From Drechslerella dactyloides (lineage: Eukaryota; Ascomycota; Orbiliomycetes; Orbiliales; Orbiliaceae): a DNA stretch of 64,000 nucleotides. The position numbers were made by a program, and so were the translations under genes. Under the pieces are notes generated by a model. The model made no database searches and was not told the origin of the DNA. It worked only from the letters and a program-made list of their open reading frames with translations. The stretch spans positions 1,054,001 through 1,118,000 of the forward strand of contig JAGTWJ010000001.1 of the NCBI GenBank assembly GCA_020064725.1, given 5' to 3'. Below, piece by piece: positions 42,401-53,747 of the stretch (positions are counted from its first letter, which is position 1; the number at the start of each line of letters is the position of its first letter).

Positions 42401-45148
42401 GGGTGCTACTGCGCAGATTGTCCGCCGAGTGGTGTTGGTGGTCCGGAACGACATCGTGGATAAAGGACGTGTAGATGTCGCTAGTGAGTGTGATGTTACG
42501 GAGTACTTCGAGCGCCTCCGTGGACGCTGTGTCGTCGGTGTGTCCATCCTGTGTAGTATCCTGGCTCTGGTGCAGTTGTTGTCCAACGGCAAGCCGGAGG
42601 AGCGACATTGCCAGCGCAGGCTTGACTTCCTCGCGCATGCCCTCATTCCAGAGCGCAGTTAACCGCTCGCCAGCCTTGGTCGCAAAGACCCTTTGACCGG
42701 GACTTGCCGCGCTGTCTGCAGCATCGCTAAGCACTCCGACGAGGGCGTTGACGCCATCTCCGTGATCTTTGACATCCACGACAGCGACAAGCTGCTCCTG
42801 GAATGCATAGATGTCCGCCGTCGCCGTCGTCATGGCCGCCTCCTTGGCCCCCACGGTGCGCCACCACGCAAACAAGGGCAGTAATAAAGCAGTTCTCGAA
42901 CTACCAGACACGCCGTTTGCGAGCGTCAGCAGCGCAGTCTTCATCCGCAGCGCGGGGGCATGTAGTACATGGCTCGCGAAGGCGGCAAGCACACTTTTTC
43001 GTGCAGCAGTCTTCATGGATGCAAGGGCGCCCGCGAAGGAGCGCGTGATTTGCGTATTGTCGAGCATACAGCCCTCGACACCAGAGGATGACAGCGCGTC
43101 GACGAATTTATATAGCTCCTCGAACGTCATAAGGGTTGTTGTCGCTTGTGCGCTGGTGTAAATTTCCTCCTGCGCAAATACGGGAGGGGTGGTTGTCTTG
43201 CGACTTTTGCGATCAATAGCCTTATAGCTGGCGTAGATAGCAACGATGCAGAGGATGGCAGCCTTGCGCATGCGCTGAGAGGTGTCGAGAAGCGCGATGA
43301 GAAGGTAGGGTAGGAGGGTCTGATAGTCGGCTAGCGGACCGGCCTTGATGTCGTCTTTGAGGCGGTCGAGCGCGACTTCCTTGGCGACTACTGGAAAGGA
43401 GTCAAGAGCAAAGCGTACAGCAAAGGTAGCACGGAGGACAGGCGATGCGAGGGATGGGTGGGCGAAGAGCTGTGCGGGGAAATTTTGACGGTTGGCGGCG
43501 GCAGCGAGCAGTGCCTGGCAGAGAAGCGGATAGGTGGGGGACTTTGCTGCTGCGAGAAAGGATATTTCGTTTGTAGACTGGGGGAGCGCAGATAGAGCAG
43601 CGTCGAGGCGTTCTTTCAGTTTAGGCTCGTCAGTCGCATTCGAAGTCTCAGGCGCAGCCTCGATGGCCAGTGGTGGTGCAGGCGCCGGATCATCAACGAG
43701 CACCATTCCAAGGCTGAGCTCAAGACACTCGAGTTCGTCAGTGCGCCCTTTGAGAATCTTGATGAGAACCTCGTTCTCTTTGAACCCCGCTAGAAGTTCT
43801 TTTGCGGGTCCCCCGGCACCACCAGCCTTCAGAACAGTCTCGACAAGTGCGCTCATGATAGCCTCGCGCTGGGTGTCCGTGATCCTAGCCCGCTCGAAGA
43901 TGGACCTTATGAAGGCACAGGACTTGAAGCCGTGCAGCTTTTCGTCCTGTAGATATGCCAGACACAACCCCACGCTAAGTTTATCCGCGCGGTACTTCTC
44001 TCCTAACGTGAGCAGCTTGTCCGCCACATTCTCAACTTTGAGAAACGCCGCCGCGACAGCCGGGGTTGCGACGGGCGTCATCCCCTCGCGCTGCTGGCTC
44101 AGAAGAGAGAGCGCGGCGACCGCAGGAGTGATAGTTTCGGGGCCCCATGTGCCGACGACAGACTCCATAGAGGCACAGATGACAGCGTCTTCGAGAACGA
44201 CGCGCGAAGCCAACAGGCTGAGCAGCATGTACGTCCCGATCTGGAACTCCGGCATCTTCTTCCCCGCTTGCAGCGAGTCTGCAATGAGGGGGAGTATCTG
44301 GCGGGCGACGTCGTCGGGTGTCACGCCGGTGCGCGAGCGAGTCGCTGTACGATCGAGCATTGCGGAGAGAGTCTCGAGAGAAACAGCGGACCAGAAACGT
44401 GCGAGGGTAGCATGGCCGTGCCCAGCGGAAACGGTAGTGATGACATGCTGGGCGAGGAGGTCGAGTAGCGCGGGTCGAGTAGCGAGGGCCTGGAGAAGGA
44501 CGGCACGGGGGATAGGAGTGCCGACTGCCTTGCGATAGGCGGAAAGGAACTTGAAGGCGTCGGGCAGCGGCTGCGGTAAGATGGAGAGGACGCGGAGGAA
44601 GAGCGGGTGCTGGTGGTACGGTAGGAAAGTGAGCAGGAGCAATGTGCCGTTGTGATAGTGTATCCTACTCAGTATCGAGAGAGTCAGCATACACAATTCG
44701 CATCTTATATATCATTGAACGAAACTGCCCCGTCTGGAGAATAGTGACTACGCAATGCGTACCTGAACCGTCGGACGAGCCATTCTACCGCCTTAACACA
44801 GCTCTTCACTGTCGCCCATGCACCCACCAGCGCCAGAAAACGCTTCACATTCTCGTCCAGCCGCGTATTCTCCTCAACACCTAGAACATCGCGATCGATA
44901 CCGATACTCTGCTCGCTAAACAGCGTGCGATCGAAGACGATGAAGCGACGGTCGAGCGCGCACAATTCGTCAAACCCGTCACGGCAGACGGCGTAGATTG
45001 TATCGAAGTCCTGGCTGGCGGCGTGCTCAGGCGTGAAGAGTAGGGAGACAGCATGCAGTTTGCGCAGGGTCTTAGGGTCGGTGGTAGTGGAGAGAGTCGA
45101 CGGGCGTGCCTGCAGCGCCTGCAGCTGGGCGGCCAACGTAGACGCCAT
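39482..45148 (-). CDS. UTP10: U3 snoRNP / SSU processome protein Utp10 (HEATR1)
   Basis: Exons 45148-44763, 44664-41240 and 41172-39482 (introns 98 and 67 bp) give 1833 residues, matching the 1700-1850 of fungal Utp10. The N terminus MASTLAAQLQALQARPSTLS, the motif QDFDTIYAVCRDGFDELCALD and the splice-restored VEWLVRRFRIHYHNGTLLLL are characteristic. The remainder is a long array of HEAT-like helical repeats ending in the conserved tail with LPETMPVIAEAMEDDDERVE. Utp10 belongs to the t-UTP/UtpA subcomplex, which joins the nascent pre-rRNA early in the nucleolus and is required for 18S maturation and for rDNA transcription in yeast. Two further long frames opposite this gene are shadows of its GC-rich codons. 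Intron 2 has CTAAC just before its acceptor. Confidence 0.95.
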
Positions 45149-46000
45149 CGGTTTCAATTGTCGACGTCGACCGTCGCGATGAGATGATTTGATGGTGTTC
45201 GGATGGAAAGGCAGCCAAGCCAGGCCGAAGTTTTGGATGCACAAAATTCGAGATCCCAATCGGGCAAATAGCGCCCAAAATGCAACACTCACAACTCAGT
45301 TAGCGATAATTTACCGCCTGGACCACAGGCTAGGTATTCGGAGACTAGGCCGCACAACAGACACCGGCAAGTACGATTATAGGCACTGACTGCATTGCAG
45401 AATCAATCGCGCTCTTATGATGATATTCTTAATCAAGCCCTAATTGAAAAGGCAGGCATTAACAAGGATTTCCGCTGGCGGATTTAGATATATCATTTAC
45501 CGAAAGAATACTATCTAGAGACTGCTGGCTACCCGACGACAAACCAGACTGAATGATTACGAATAAATTGAGTAGCACTATACTCAGACCCGGCAAGACC
45601 CGGCAAGTATACTCTGTAGAGGTGCAGTATTTACAGGTACTAGTCGAAGACATCCCGAGATCTCCATATAAACACAGCATACTAGCTAGTATGCGACCAA
45701 TTGCAAAGTATAGAGCTATTTAGATATCGTCGCGAAATATGATCCAGCAAGGACCTTCTAAGACTCTTTGCTGCAGTCTTGCCTTGAGAAAATTCATGCC
45801 ATCCAGACATTCAAAGGATCCATGCATATACTACCACTCTACTAATAATTACACCTGATCCCATGACAGAGATTCTGGGCTGCAGGACCACCTGATCTCG
45901 AATCATGCAATCCACGCCCACCATCAGATACATCGATACACCACTAAACAAAATAATCGCCAGACCTCAAAGCATACCGGCAGCAGGGTATCACCCCTCA
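45149..46000. other. Spacer between UTP10 start and CAS1-like stop
   Basis: An 852 bp spacer that should contain the UTP10 promoter. A short direct repeat AGACCCGGCA occurs twice around 45586-45606. No gene seen. Confidence 0.55.
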
Positions 46001-48762
46001 TCACCGCTGTATAATGATCACAAACCACAGTATCGCCGCAGCCGTCGCCAGCCGCCACCCCCCACCCTCCTTCGGCCCCATAACCGACCCCGCAATCGCC
46101 AACCCGGCATCCCGCACCGCCCAGCAAACATACACAAACGCCGCCGTCCAAATCCCCGCATTCCACAGCGCGCCAGCCTCTTCGCCACCCCAAATGCCTA
46201 AATCCACGACACCCTCCCCGTTGGCCGCCAGCCACGCGTGCGGCATCAACGCCAGCACCGCCGCCTCCAGACTGCCCAGCCAAACCAGTAACAGACTCTG
46301 CCGCCGTCGAAAGACGCCAACCGCATACCGTAGCGCAGCGTACATCGCCATCCTCGCCAGACACGCGTACATCGACCCGTCAAACTGCAGTACGATCAGA
46401 TAACACCCGCAGCACATCGCGACTCCAGCTAACCCCACCGCCATCTTGTCCATGATACCACCACCTTTACGATTCGCTGCCATCCGCGACGCAGCAATGT
46501 AGATTGCGCCGGCCGCCATGCCGCCATATGCCAACCAGGCGTCCCGTAGTACCGCCCGCCGGACACTCTCAACCTCCCACTCGCCGAGTCCTGCCGCCGT
46601 CGCGATTCTCCAGACACTCGTCATCAGCGTCTTGTTCGATACGATACCAACGACAAGTCCCGCTGACACAACCAGCTTGAGCAGAAACACGGCCGCGACA
46701 CGGTTCTTCCCGCCTGACACACGCACCGTCGCCGTCACCACACCGTACCAGAACGTAAACGCCGCTGGCAGCCCGAAAAGCGCATAATGGTCGCGCATCA
46801 CAACCGCCACCGCCGCGACGAGCACATTCACGCGCACCAACTCTTCCACAAACGACACTGCGCCACCGCCCCCACGGTCCTTCAACAATCCCACCGTCCA
46901 CTCCGCCACACGGATAAACAGCAGCGCGCATCCCGCTGCTTCCGCCATCTTCGTAGCGCCTAGGTAGCTGCCGAGCATGTACACCGCCAGCGCCACCCCA
47001 CGACACTCTCCCGCGATGCGCGCCTCCACCTCTCGTGTCGGCGCCCCTTCTCGTGGCCGTCGCAAAGTCAGAACTCCAAAGACACCAACACCCGCGAGCA
47101 GGCTCTGTATCCTCGTCGGTGAAAGCATCAGCTTATTCGCCTTGTCGAACACCGGTGTGCGATCCGCGTAGAAGCACAGCACGAGCACCAGACACAGTTG
47201 CCCAATATGCTTGACCAAACCACCTCCCGGCGCCACCGCATGTAACTTTGACGATGAAAACACTGCCGAAACCACACATATCAGCATATACCCCCAAAGG
47301 GAAGAGGAAAGCAAGAACAGGATATGAATAAACACATACGCCACATCCACAACCGTACCACCGGCAAGACCATCGCCGCGAACACCAGCAGTTTCTGCAC
47401 CCATCCCGGCCGCCGATACCTCACGCAGCACGCGCTCGCGACCCGTCTCCCCGTCTCCGCCAGCACAACGTTACACCGGAGATTCAACACCATATCCACC
47501 CGTCGCTCCGCTACCTCGGGCAGTAACGTCATCCCGTCGTCAGCGGTAGACTTGCTCTGCCACTTGTTATACGCGTGATTCGGCGCGACCGAATCCACCC
47601 GCGGGTCGTCCGATAACACCTGCCACGCCCGCAGCACATCGACCCCTTGCACTGTCGCCAGTTCATGTAGATAGCGGCTGGTATCGATTGCCAAATGCGG
47701 ATCCAACCTGCCTCTGACCTCCGGCTGCAGCTTCTCCCACGCCGGATGAGAAACGGGTGCGAGGAGGATGGTGTCCCGTCCGCCGAGAAAGGTGGGTCGC
47801 GGTCCATATCGCATGTGGCCTGCAACGGTGTTTATCGCTTGGTGCCATTGTCGTTGCGGGTTAACGTCGAGCGGCGGGTAGGTTGCAAAGTCTATCCCCG
47901 CACCGACGACAAACACAGCAGGAGCATCGTAGCCGGAGACACTGGTGGATACGCTGCCGTTGTGCCACGGGTGCAACTCAGTCATCAGCCGGCTAGAATT
48001 GAGAAATGGATCGTAAATGAATTCGAGGGTAACACTGCCCCCAAACTCTAGAAAGACATCGCGTTCGTCCGTGGGCGAGTTAAGAGCGGAAGGAAGGTCC
48101 GGCGGCGCGCCGGGCTTGAATTTATGAACCAGCGCGCGAAAGACGGCCTTGATGCCATGGTCGCCGACGAAGAGCAGCCGGCGGTTGGGGATGCAGGCAG
48201 CAATGTCGGCGCCGGTGTAGGTGTGTAGCATGCAGCCGCGTGGTTGCCAAGTGCGCAGCGGCGGGCCAAGCGGGTCGGCGGACTCGAGCCAGCGACCTTC
48301 GTTTGTAACAGCGGCACATTTGTACGGGTCTCGTGCGTCTATATACACATATCCGTTGCATTAGCAAATGCTTCAATCAAACACAGGCGAGAGCATATGT
48401 TCAAAAGAATTGACTGACGAGTATGGGAGCACAAATGGACATCTAAAGCGTGTCTGAGGTAAGAGATGAGGAGAGAACAGAAATATACCGTCAAACAGGA
48501 ATCGTTGCACTGCCAAAAAGACAAGCACTCCAACTGCAAACGCGGCCAGCGCGTGAAACACCGGCGTCACAAGATCAACCGGAGCAAACTCATCCCCATC
48601 GTCCCCCTTTCGCCGCGGCTTCAGTGTCGTTCCAGAGGGTATATCAGTGCTCGCACGCGTAGCCGGTGGTATAAACACAGTCGCCGAAGACATCACACCA
48701 CCCTGCGACGCCTGCAGAATCTCTGGACGCAGGTGCGCAGGTGAATACTGGCGACCGTCCAT
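46001..48762 (-). CDS. CAS1-type 10-TM O-acetyltransferase-like protein, catalytic residues altered
   Basis: Exons 48762-48489, 48338-47340 and 47262-46001 (introns 150 and 77 bp) give 844 residues. A single N-terminal membrane segment (HALAAFAVGVLVFLAVQRFLF) is followed by a lumenal SGNH-like domain opening with DPYKCAAVTNEGRW and closing with VLNLRCN, then about ten hydrophobic segments with YADRTPVFDKANKLM. This is the Cas1p/CASD1 architecture: acetyl transfer to glycans in the Golgi. The family nucleophile motif GDS reads GDH here (His152) and the DGxH motif reads DGMT (359-362), so both Ser and His of the presumed triad look replaced. The protein may be a pseudoenzyme or use another mechanism. 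The rest of the frame is intact, so this is not simple decay. Intron 2 uses GTATGT at 47339; a nearby GTACGG is less likely. Confidence 0.9.
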
Positions 48763-50673
48763 GCAATGTGTAACCGTGGCTGAGTACGAAGCGGTAGGCG
48801 AGTATATATCTCTCTATATCAGCCAACAAGCCTTGTAGTCGTAATTAAGTTTCGAGCGTCGCGTTCGTTGTTGCCGTTGCCGTTGCCGTCCGTCGTCCCG
48901 AAAGTGCATGGCAGCTCCAGTAGGTGTGCGTATGTGACAGCAGCATGTAACAGTGTAGCCAGCGGGTCAGCACTGTCTGTATCGTTCTTAAAAAACCAGA
49001 GTGCCAAGCTAATCCCCCAATGCACTCGGACTCGGAAGCCGGGACCGAGCCAGTGGCACGACGGGCGTATAGGAGATACGCTCTCCGCTCCGTGGTGGTG
49101 GGTCTGTGTCGCGCGACAGTCTCGAGAAGTACAGCCGTTACGTGGAATGATGCGTAATTGTGGCCTGGAGCGGCACTACTGCGGAGGCGCTAATTAAAGC
49201 CGTGCCGAGTGCCGGGCAGGCACCAGATCGGTGACCACGGTGCAAATCACTTGGCCTCCTTGGCCTTCTCGCGAGCCTTGGCCGGCCTGCTTGGCGGCGA
49301 GTCGGTCGATTGAGCAGGCCGTCGAGGCTGCAATAACTGTGCAATCGGTGGACTGTAGAAAGTGTGAGTAGCTGGTAGATACTTCACGGACGCGGTACAG
49401 TCGAGGGGGGGTTTTGGTATTTTATAAGTTGGGCTCCGGAAGGAATAGCTACTTTGCACTTCCTCCAGCGTGTCTATTCTTCAGCTGGATAGCCTCCCCA
49501 GAATCATGGCATTATTGGCGGGTATATAGGGGCTGCCGCTGACGACAGTCAATCTCGCAATCGATTGTGCAGACAAACAGATGAGAGAGCTGCAATTTAG
49601 GTCCCGTTCTCGGAAGCAGGCTTGCCGGCCATCCGACCAACCGACAGACTGCTGATTGGGCCTTCCTCTCGCCGCTCTGGGATGCGACCTGCGGGCCTTC
49701 GGGGATGCTCGCTGGACAGACAGACTGCAGGCTAGTGTAGATGAAACCACCGCCGCTGGCTATAGCTGGGGATCTAAGCACGAGACCGGACGCCGCCATC
49801 TGCAGGTCGTAATTGCCATGCTCTGAGCATGGAGGAGATCAGCCGGCGGGCTATCGGTCGGGGCGTGCAGCCGGAGTGAGGCAGGGATCTCGTATCCATG
49901 CCGCTCCGGGCCCGTCGGTCGCGACGTGTCCTGAATATAGGCGTGTCCCACGGCCACGTGCCGGGCCCGCGGGAGGTCATCTCGTCTCGTACGCCGTGTC
50001 GGATTCGGACGCCGCTCCCTGGCAAGTGCCTCGGTGGTTGCCGCTAGCCCCTGTGTATCGTCTTCGGGATACCGTCCCCCATGCACAATCCGGGGAAATA
50101 ATGGACTTGAGACTGGGATGCGGGCCCTGAATGCATCTTCACATTAGTAAGGATGAAGGACACAGACGCACAAGGATTACATACCAATGAGCAGTCGCGC
50201 TCGCAAATCACTCCAGACCCGAGAAGTTAGCAAGCAGGTCAAAGCTGAGATGATATTATCCAGGGGTTTGTATATAAGGCCGCATGCATGCCGGTTCTGC
50301 GATCTGAGGATGCTTCGAAATCGTGACGGCGGGTGCATGTATGGTCTGCATGATGCATGGACGAGCTGGTGCCGATAAATCCTAACGCGACGTCGAATGA
50401 TGCGTTTAACAGCAGGCAAATGTGCTGCCAGCGCGCTTGACCATTCCGGCCCAACTCCAATAGCAGTGCAACTGTGACGTCTCGTGCCTTTTCTCAAGAC
50501 GTCTACAGACAGGCGGCAAGGTCGTGATTACTAATACCCCGTGAACTCTGGATGCTTTATCTGACATCACCACCTGTCCAGATGGACTTTCTCATCCATA
50601 CTTCACCTCTCCCACCAATCGCCCTGACATTTCATCATCGAACTGCATAGTGGCTGCAGACAAAGCAGACAGA
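48763..50673. other. Divergent intergenic region, no gene seen
   Basis: About 1.9 kb between the starts of the CAS1-like and LysM genes, containing both promoters. Frames here are short, overlapping on both strands and GC-driven. No RNA gene was recognised. Confidence 0.55.
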
Positions 50674-51810
50674 ATGTACACCATCATCAACGCCCCGCCA
50701 CCCCCATCGACCGCCTGTGCAACTTGCAGCCGGCTCCTCCAGGACATCCGCGCGGAGGACGCCACCATAAACGAGAAGAGCGAGAAGGCGGACGGTGGCG
50801 GATACTACTCATCGTCCTGCTGTGCACGGGTCGTGTGCGCTTCCTGTGCGGAGGTACGTTATACTTTCCGACTTTTATATAGACGCGTTCCCGGAAGCTT
50901 CTACTCCAAATCTCATTGCACAGTCGTACAAGATCCAAAATGTCTACATACGATAATGTCACCAGCTTCTAACCTCATCGACAATAAAATGTATACCCGC
51001 GCGTATGTTCATTCAATCACTAACGACTGAGAGATATAACCACCAACAGAAAAACCCAAGACTCATTACATACTGTCAGTACCCGCAAGCACGCAAGCAA
51101 GCAAGCTCAACCAAACGCTCTATAAAACAAACATGCATACGCAATAGCACAAACCTCGATGAATCCAGCAGATGATTTTGTCAAAAAATGCGCTAATCAG
51201 CAGTCCTCCAGGCCCCTTCTGTCCCATAAAACGCCCATTGATCTCCTCCTCTTCTAAAGCCACCGCTATCACCAGCGCGCCGCCGCTTCGAGACTCCCCC
51301 TCCCCGCCGCCGCCGTACACCGCTTCCGAAACCCCCACCTCGGCGTCATCAGCACACATCCTGCATTATCTCTCCCCAAACGACACTCTCGCGTCCCTCT
51401 CCCTCCTCTACGACGTCCCGCTCGCCACTCTCCGCGCGTACAACCGGCTGTATTCGGACACCCTCCTCCCCGGGCGTCCATACCTCCTTATCCCGCGAAC
51501 CCACTATACCGGCCCCTCGCTCTCGCCGTCGCCAATTCAGCCCCCCGAGTCCTCGACCGTCACCCGCTTCCAAGTCGCGACGAAATGCGTCGAGTACGAC
51601 ATCGCCAGGGTCTACCTGGCCGCCGCAGACTGGGACCTCGACGCAGCAGTCGAGCGGTACATAGCCGACGAAGCATGGGAGCGTGCGAATAGCAACAGCC
51701 ACGCCTCGTCTTCCGGCGGCTCGTCGTCGAGGTCGGGTGTGGGAATCGTCGGCGGCAGTAAGAACGGCATCGTAGGCTCGGCGGGTCTGCGGCGTGGGTT
51801 CTTCCGGTGA
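50674..51810 (+). CDS. Cys-cluster / LysM / UBA-like intracellular protein
   Basis: Exons 50674-50853, 51050-51078 and 51204-51810 give 271 residues. There is no signal peptide. Residues 15-76 hold Cys pairs C15-C18, C49-C50, C55-C58 and C69-C76, spaced like a small zinc-binding fold; the motif NPRLITYC is completed by the tiny second exon. A LysM-like domain spans about 122-168 (HYLSPNDTLASLSLLYDVP to RPYLLIP). Near 190-232, EYDIARVYLAAADWDLDAAVERYIADEAWE resembles a UBA/CUE ubiquitin-binding helix bundle. Without a signal peptide this is not a secreted chitin-binding effector; it belongs to a cytosolic LysM family common in filamentous fungi whose function I do not know. The last exon and its frame are secure; intron 2 (125 bp, branch point very close to acceptor) is the least certain part. 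Confidence 0.7.
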
Positions 51811-52311
51811 TCTGTATGACGGTAGGCGTGGCAGCGGGTGTAACTAACTTCGCAACGTGATGCCACGTGCGTCTGTGTCTGTGTCTGTGTGATCGGATCG
51901 GTTTCCGTCCCATCCACCCAGTTTGACCCCGTAGGTAGACAGCTGTATTTCGTGTGTCTGTATCTGCATCTGCATCTGTATATAGATTATCTCCGTCGCC
52001 CTGAAGCGGCAATTCTCCGCCCCTCCGAATTGACCCATCCATCCATCCATCCATCCTCCTCTAACGCCCTGGGAAAGAAACGAAAACAAAATGCAGTAAA
52101 CCAACCAGCCAGCCAGCAAAAAAAAAACATATCACAAATAGAGCAACAAAGTGACGTACGTAGTACAGCCAGCCCGCACCCACGTAGACGCACAAAAACC
52201 TCCCAAAGACACCACACACATACACACAAACACGTATAAATACACGCTCCAGCCGTCCGTAAATGATATAGCACACTAATGCACGCCGGCCCGTCCGGCG
52301 GCAGCTCACCG
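51811..52311. other. Convergent spacer with short tandem repeats
   Basis: A 501 bp spacer between converging stops with TCTGTG and TCTGCA short repeats (about 51870-51985) and a CATC microsatellite at 52036-52056. It should hold both 3' untranslated regions. Confidence 0.6.
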
Positions 52312-53172
52312 TCATGCCTTCTTTGTCAACACCGCCTTGCCGCCCAGATACGGTTGTCCGTCGTCTCCTTCCCGCAACTCGATGTCATAGACAAGCACAT
52401 TCCTACTCCACAGAATTCCTTAGCATGGCCCTTATAATAAAAGACATCGTATATGTAGCGGTTTGCGAGACCCGGTGGAAAGAGAAGGAGGTATAAATAG
52501 TGCACTCTGAGTAACTTACCTGTACGGACTCGCCGTGAACAGCCGCTTGATCCGCGAACACACGTCCGCAACACTCACGCCCGCCTCGTTCCCCGCGAAG
52601 CATGTCATCTGCAGCACCAGGTCCCCCTCTTGGTTGTTCCAGTAGCACCCGTTCAGCCGAATCTTCATGTTCTTCATCGGTGGGTCCGTGCAGCTTTCCG
52701 TCCAGAAGAACGTCTTGCTCAGCCAGTCTTCCGTCACCGACCCTTCCGGCCACCACCGGCCGTCCGAGCGCTTGTCCAGCCGCATTTCGGCCGTCGGGCG
52801 CGTCCACAGGTACGACAGCGTCAGCGAGCGGAGCAGCTTGTGTGTGCCGCAGGTGTACCGGGGCGTCGCGATTCCGGGCGACGGCGACGGCATGGGCGGG
52901 TATGTGAAGCGGGTGCGCCGGAGGGCTTTGGTGATGTACGAGTGCCAGAGCGGGGAGACGTGGCAAAAGTTGTCCTGGTCCTCCCAGGCGCAGAGGGAGA
53001 GTATTTCGAGTATGATTTCGGGCGGGAGGTCGATGTGGCGGCGGGTGAAGGCGGAGAGCGGGTGGTTGGAGAGCGTGGTGAGGGAGGTCATCGACGAGCT
53101 TGGTGTCGAGGGCTGCAGTTGCGGCGAGGGCGAGGCTTCGACGTCCATTTCCACGTCGGTGTCCACGTCCAT
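52312..53172 (-). CDS. F-box protein
   Basis: Exons 53172-52520 and 52402-52312 (117 bp intron) give 247 residues. After an acidic and Ser/Pro-rich N terminus (MDVDTDVEMDVEAS), an F-box lies at about residues 46-85: IDLPPEIILEILSLCAWEDQDNFCHVSPLWHSYI. The rest (TYPPMPSPSPG, RWWPEGSVTEDWLSKTFFWTE, IRLNGCYWNNQEGDLVLQ) forms a conserved-looking C-terminal domain I cannot name. The F-box would bind Skp1 in an SCF ubiquitin ligase, with the C-terminal part as a possible substrate reader. Splicing restores SPYRNVLVYDIELREGDDG and ends at a TGA at 52312-52314. A longer frame overlapping on the same strand (to 53815) is Pro/Arg-rich low complexity and is a shadow. Confidence 0.83.
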
Positions 53173-53540
53173 GGCGAAGATCGGTTCTCAGTCGGCGGTG
53201 GAAAACCGGGTTCAGAAGCAGGGAGCAGGGAGCAGGGATTGTTCTTTTTAGTTCCGTCGGTGAGATGTTTGTATTTTGTAGGCTATGTATCAAGTATACG
53301 GTGGTGGTATGAGGCACGGAGAGCGTGATAGGGAGTCCCGGGGCGGTGGATAACTCTGCGGACGGCAGAAGATGAAACCGTCGATTGAAAGGGCGGAGGA
53401 GAAGGGAGTAGCGTCTGTTTCTCAGTCCGGTTTCCCTCAGCGTCGGTTGAGGGTGGGCTGACGTTGCATTGGCCGAGGACGGCCAGGAGAGCGAATCCGA
53501 ATGCCTGGCGAGAGCCGCAGGAATGCAATGGCGAACGCAC

Positions 53541-53571
53541 GGCTGGCTGGCTGGCTGGCTTGCTGGCTGGC
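53541..53571. repeat. (GGCT)n microsatellite
   Basis: About seven GGCT-type units with one interruption, seen directly. Confidence 0.85.
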
Positions 53572-53712
53572 AGCGAGGGAGCAGGTGAGAGCGAGTATGT
53601 GGACGTATGTGGACGTATGTACACCTAGGCAGCAATGGCGGGCGACGGAATGGAGGCGGGCAGCGGCGATAAGAGCGAGGTTGAGTCCGAAGTGCCAGCG
53701 TGGAATGCAGGC

Positions 53713-53747
53713 GATGATGATGATGATGATGATGGATGGATGGATGG
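53713..53747. repeat. (GAT)n-(GGAT)n compound microsatellite
   Basis: Seven GAT units pass directly into GGAT units. Confidence 0.85.

Noticed and set aside
43534..44538. 334-codon Ser/Arg-rich plus-strand frame
   Set aside because: Antisense shadow of UTP10 exon 2, with biased composition typical of such shadows.
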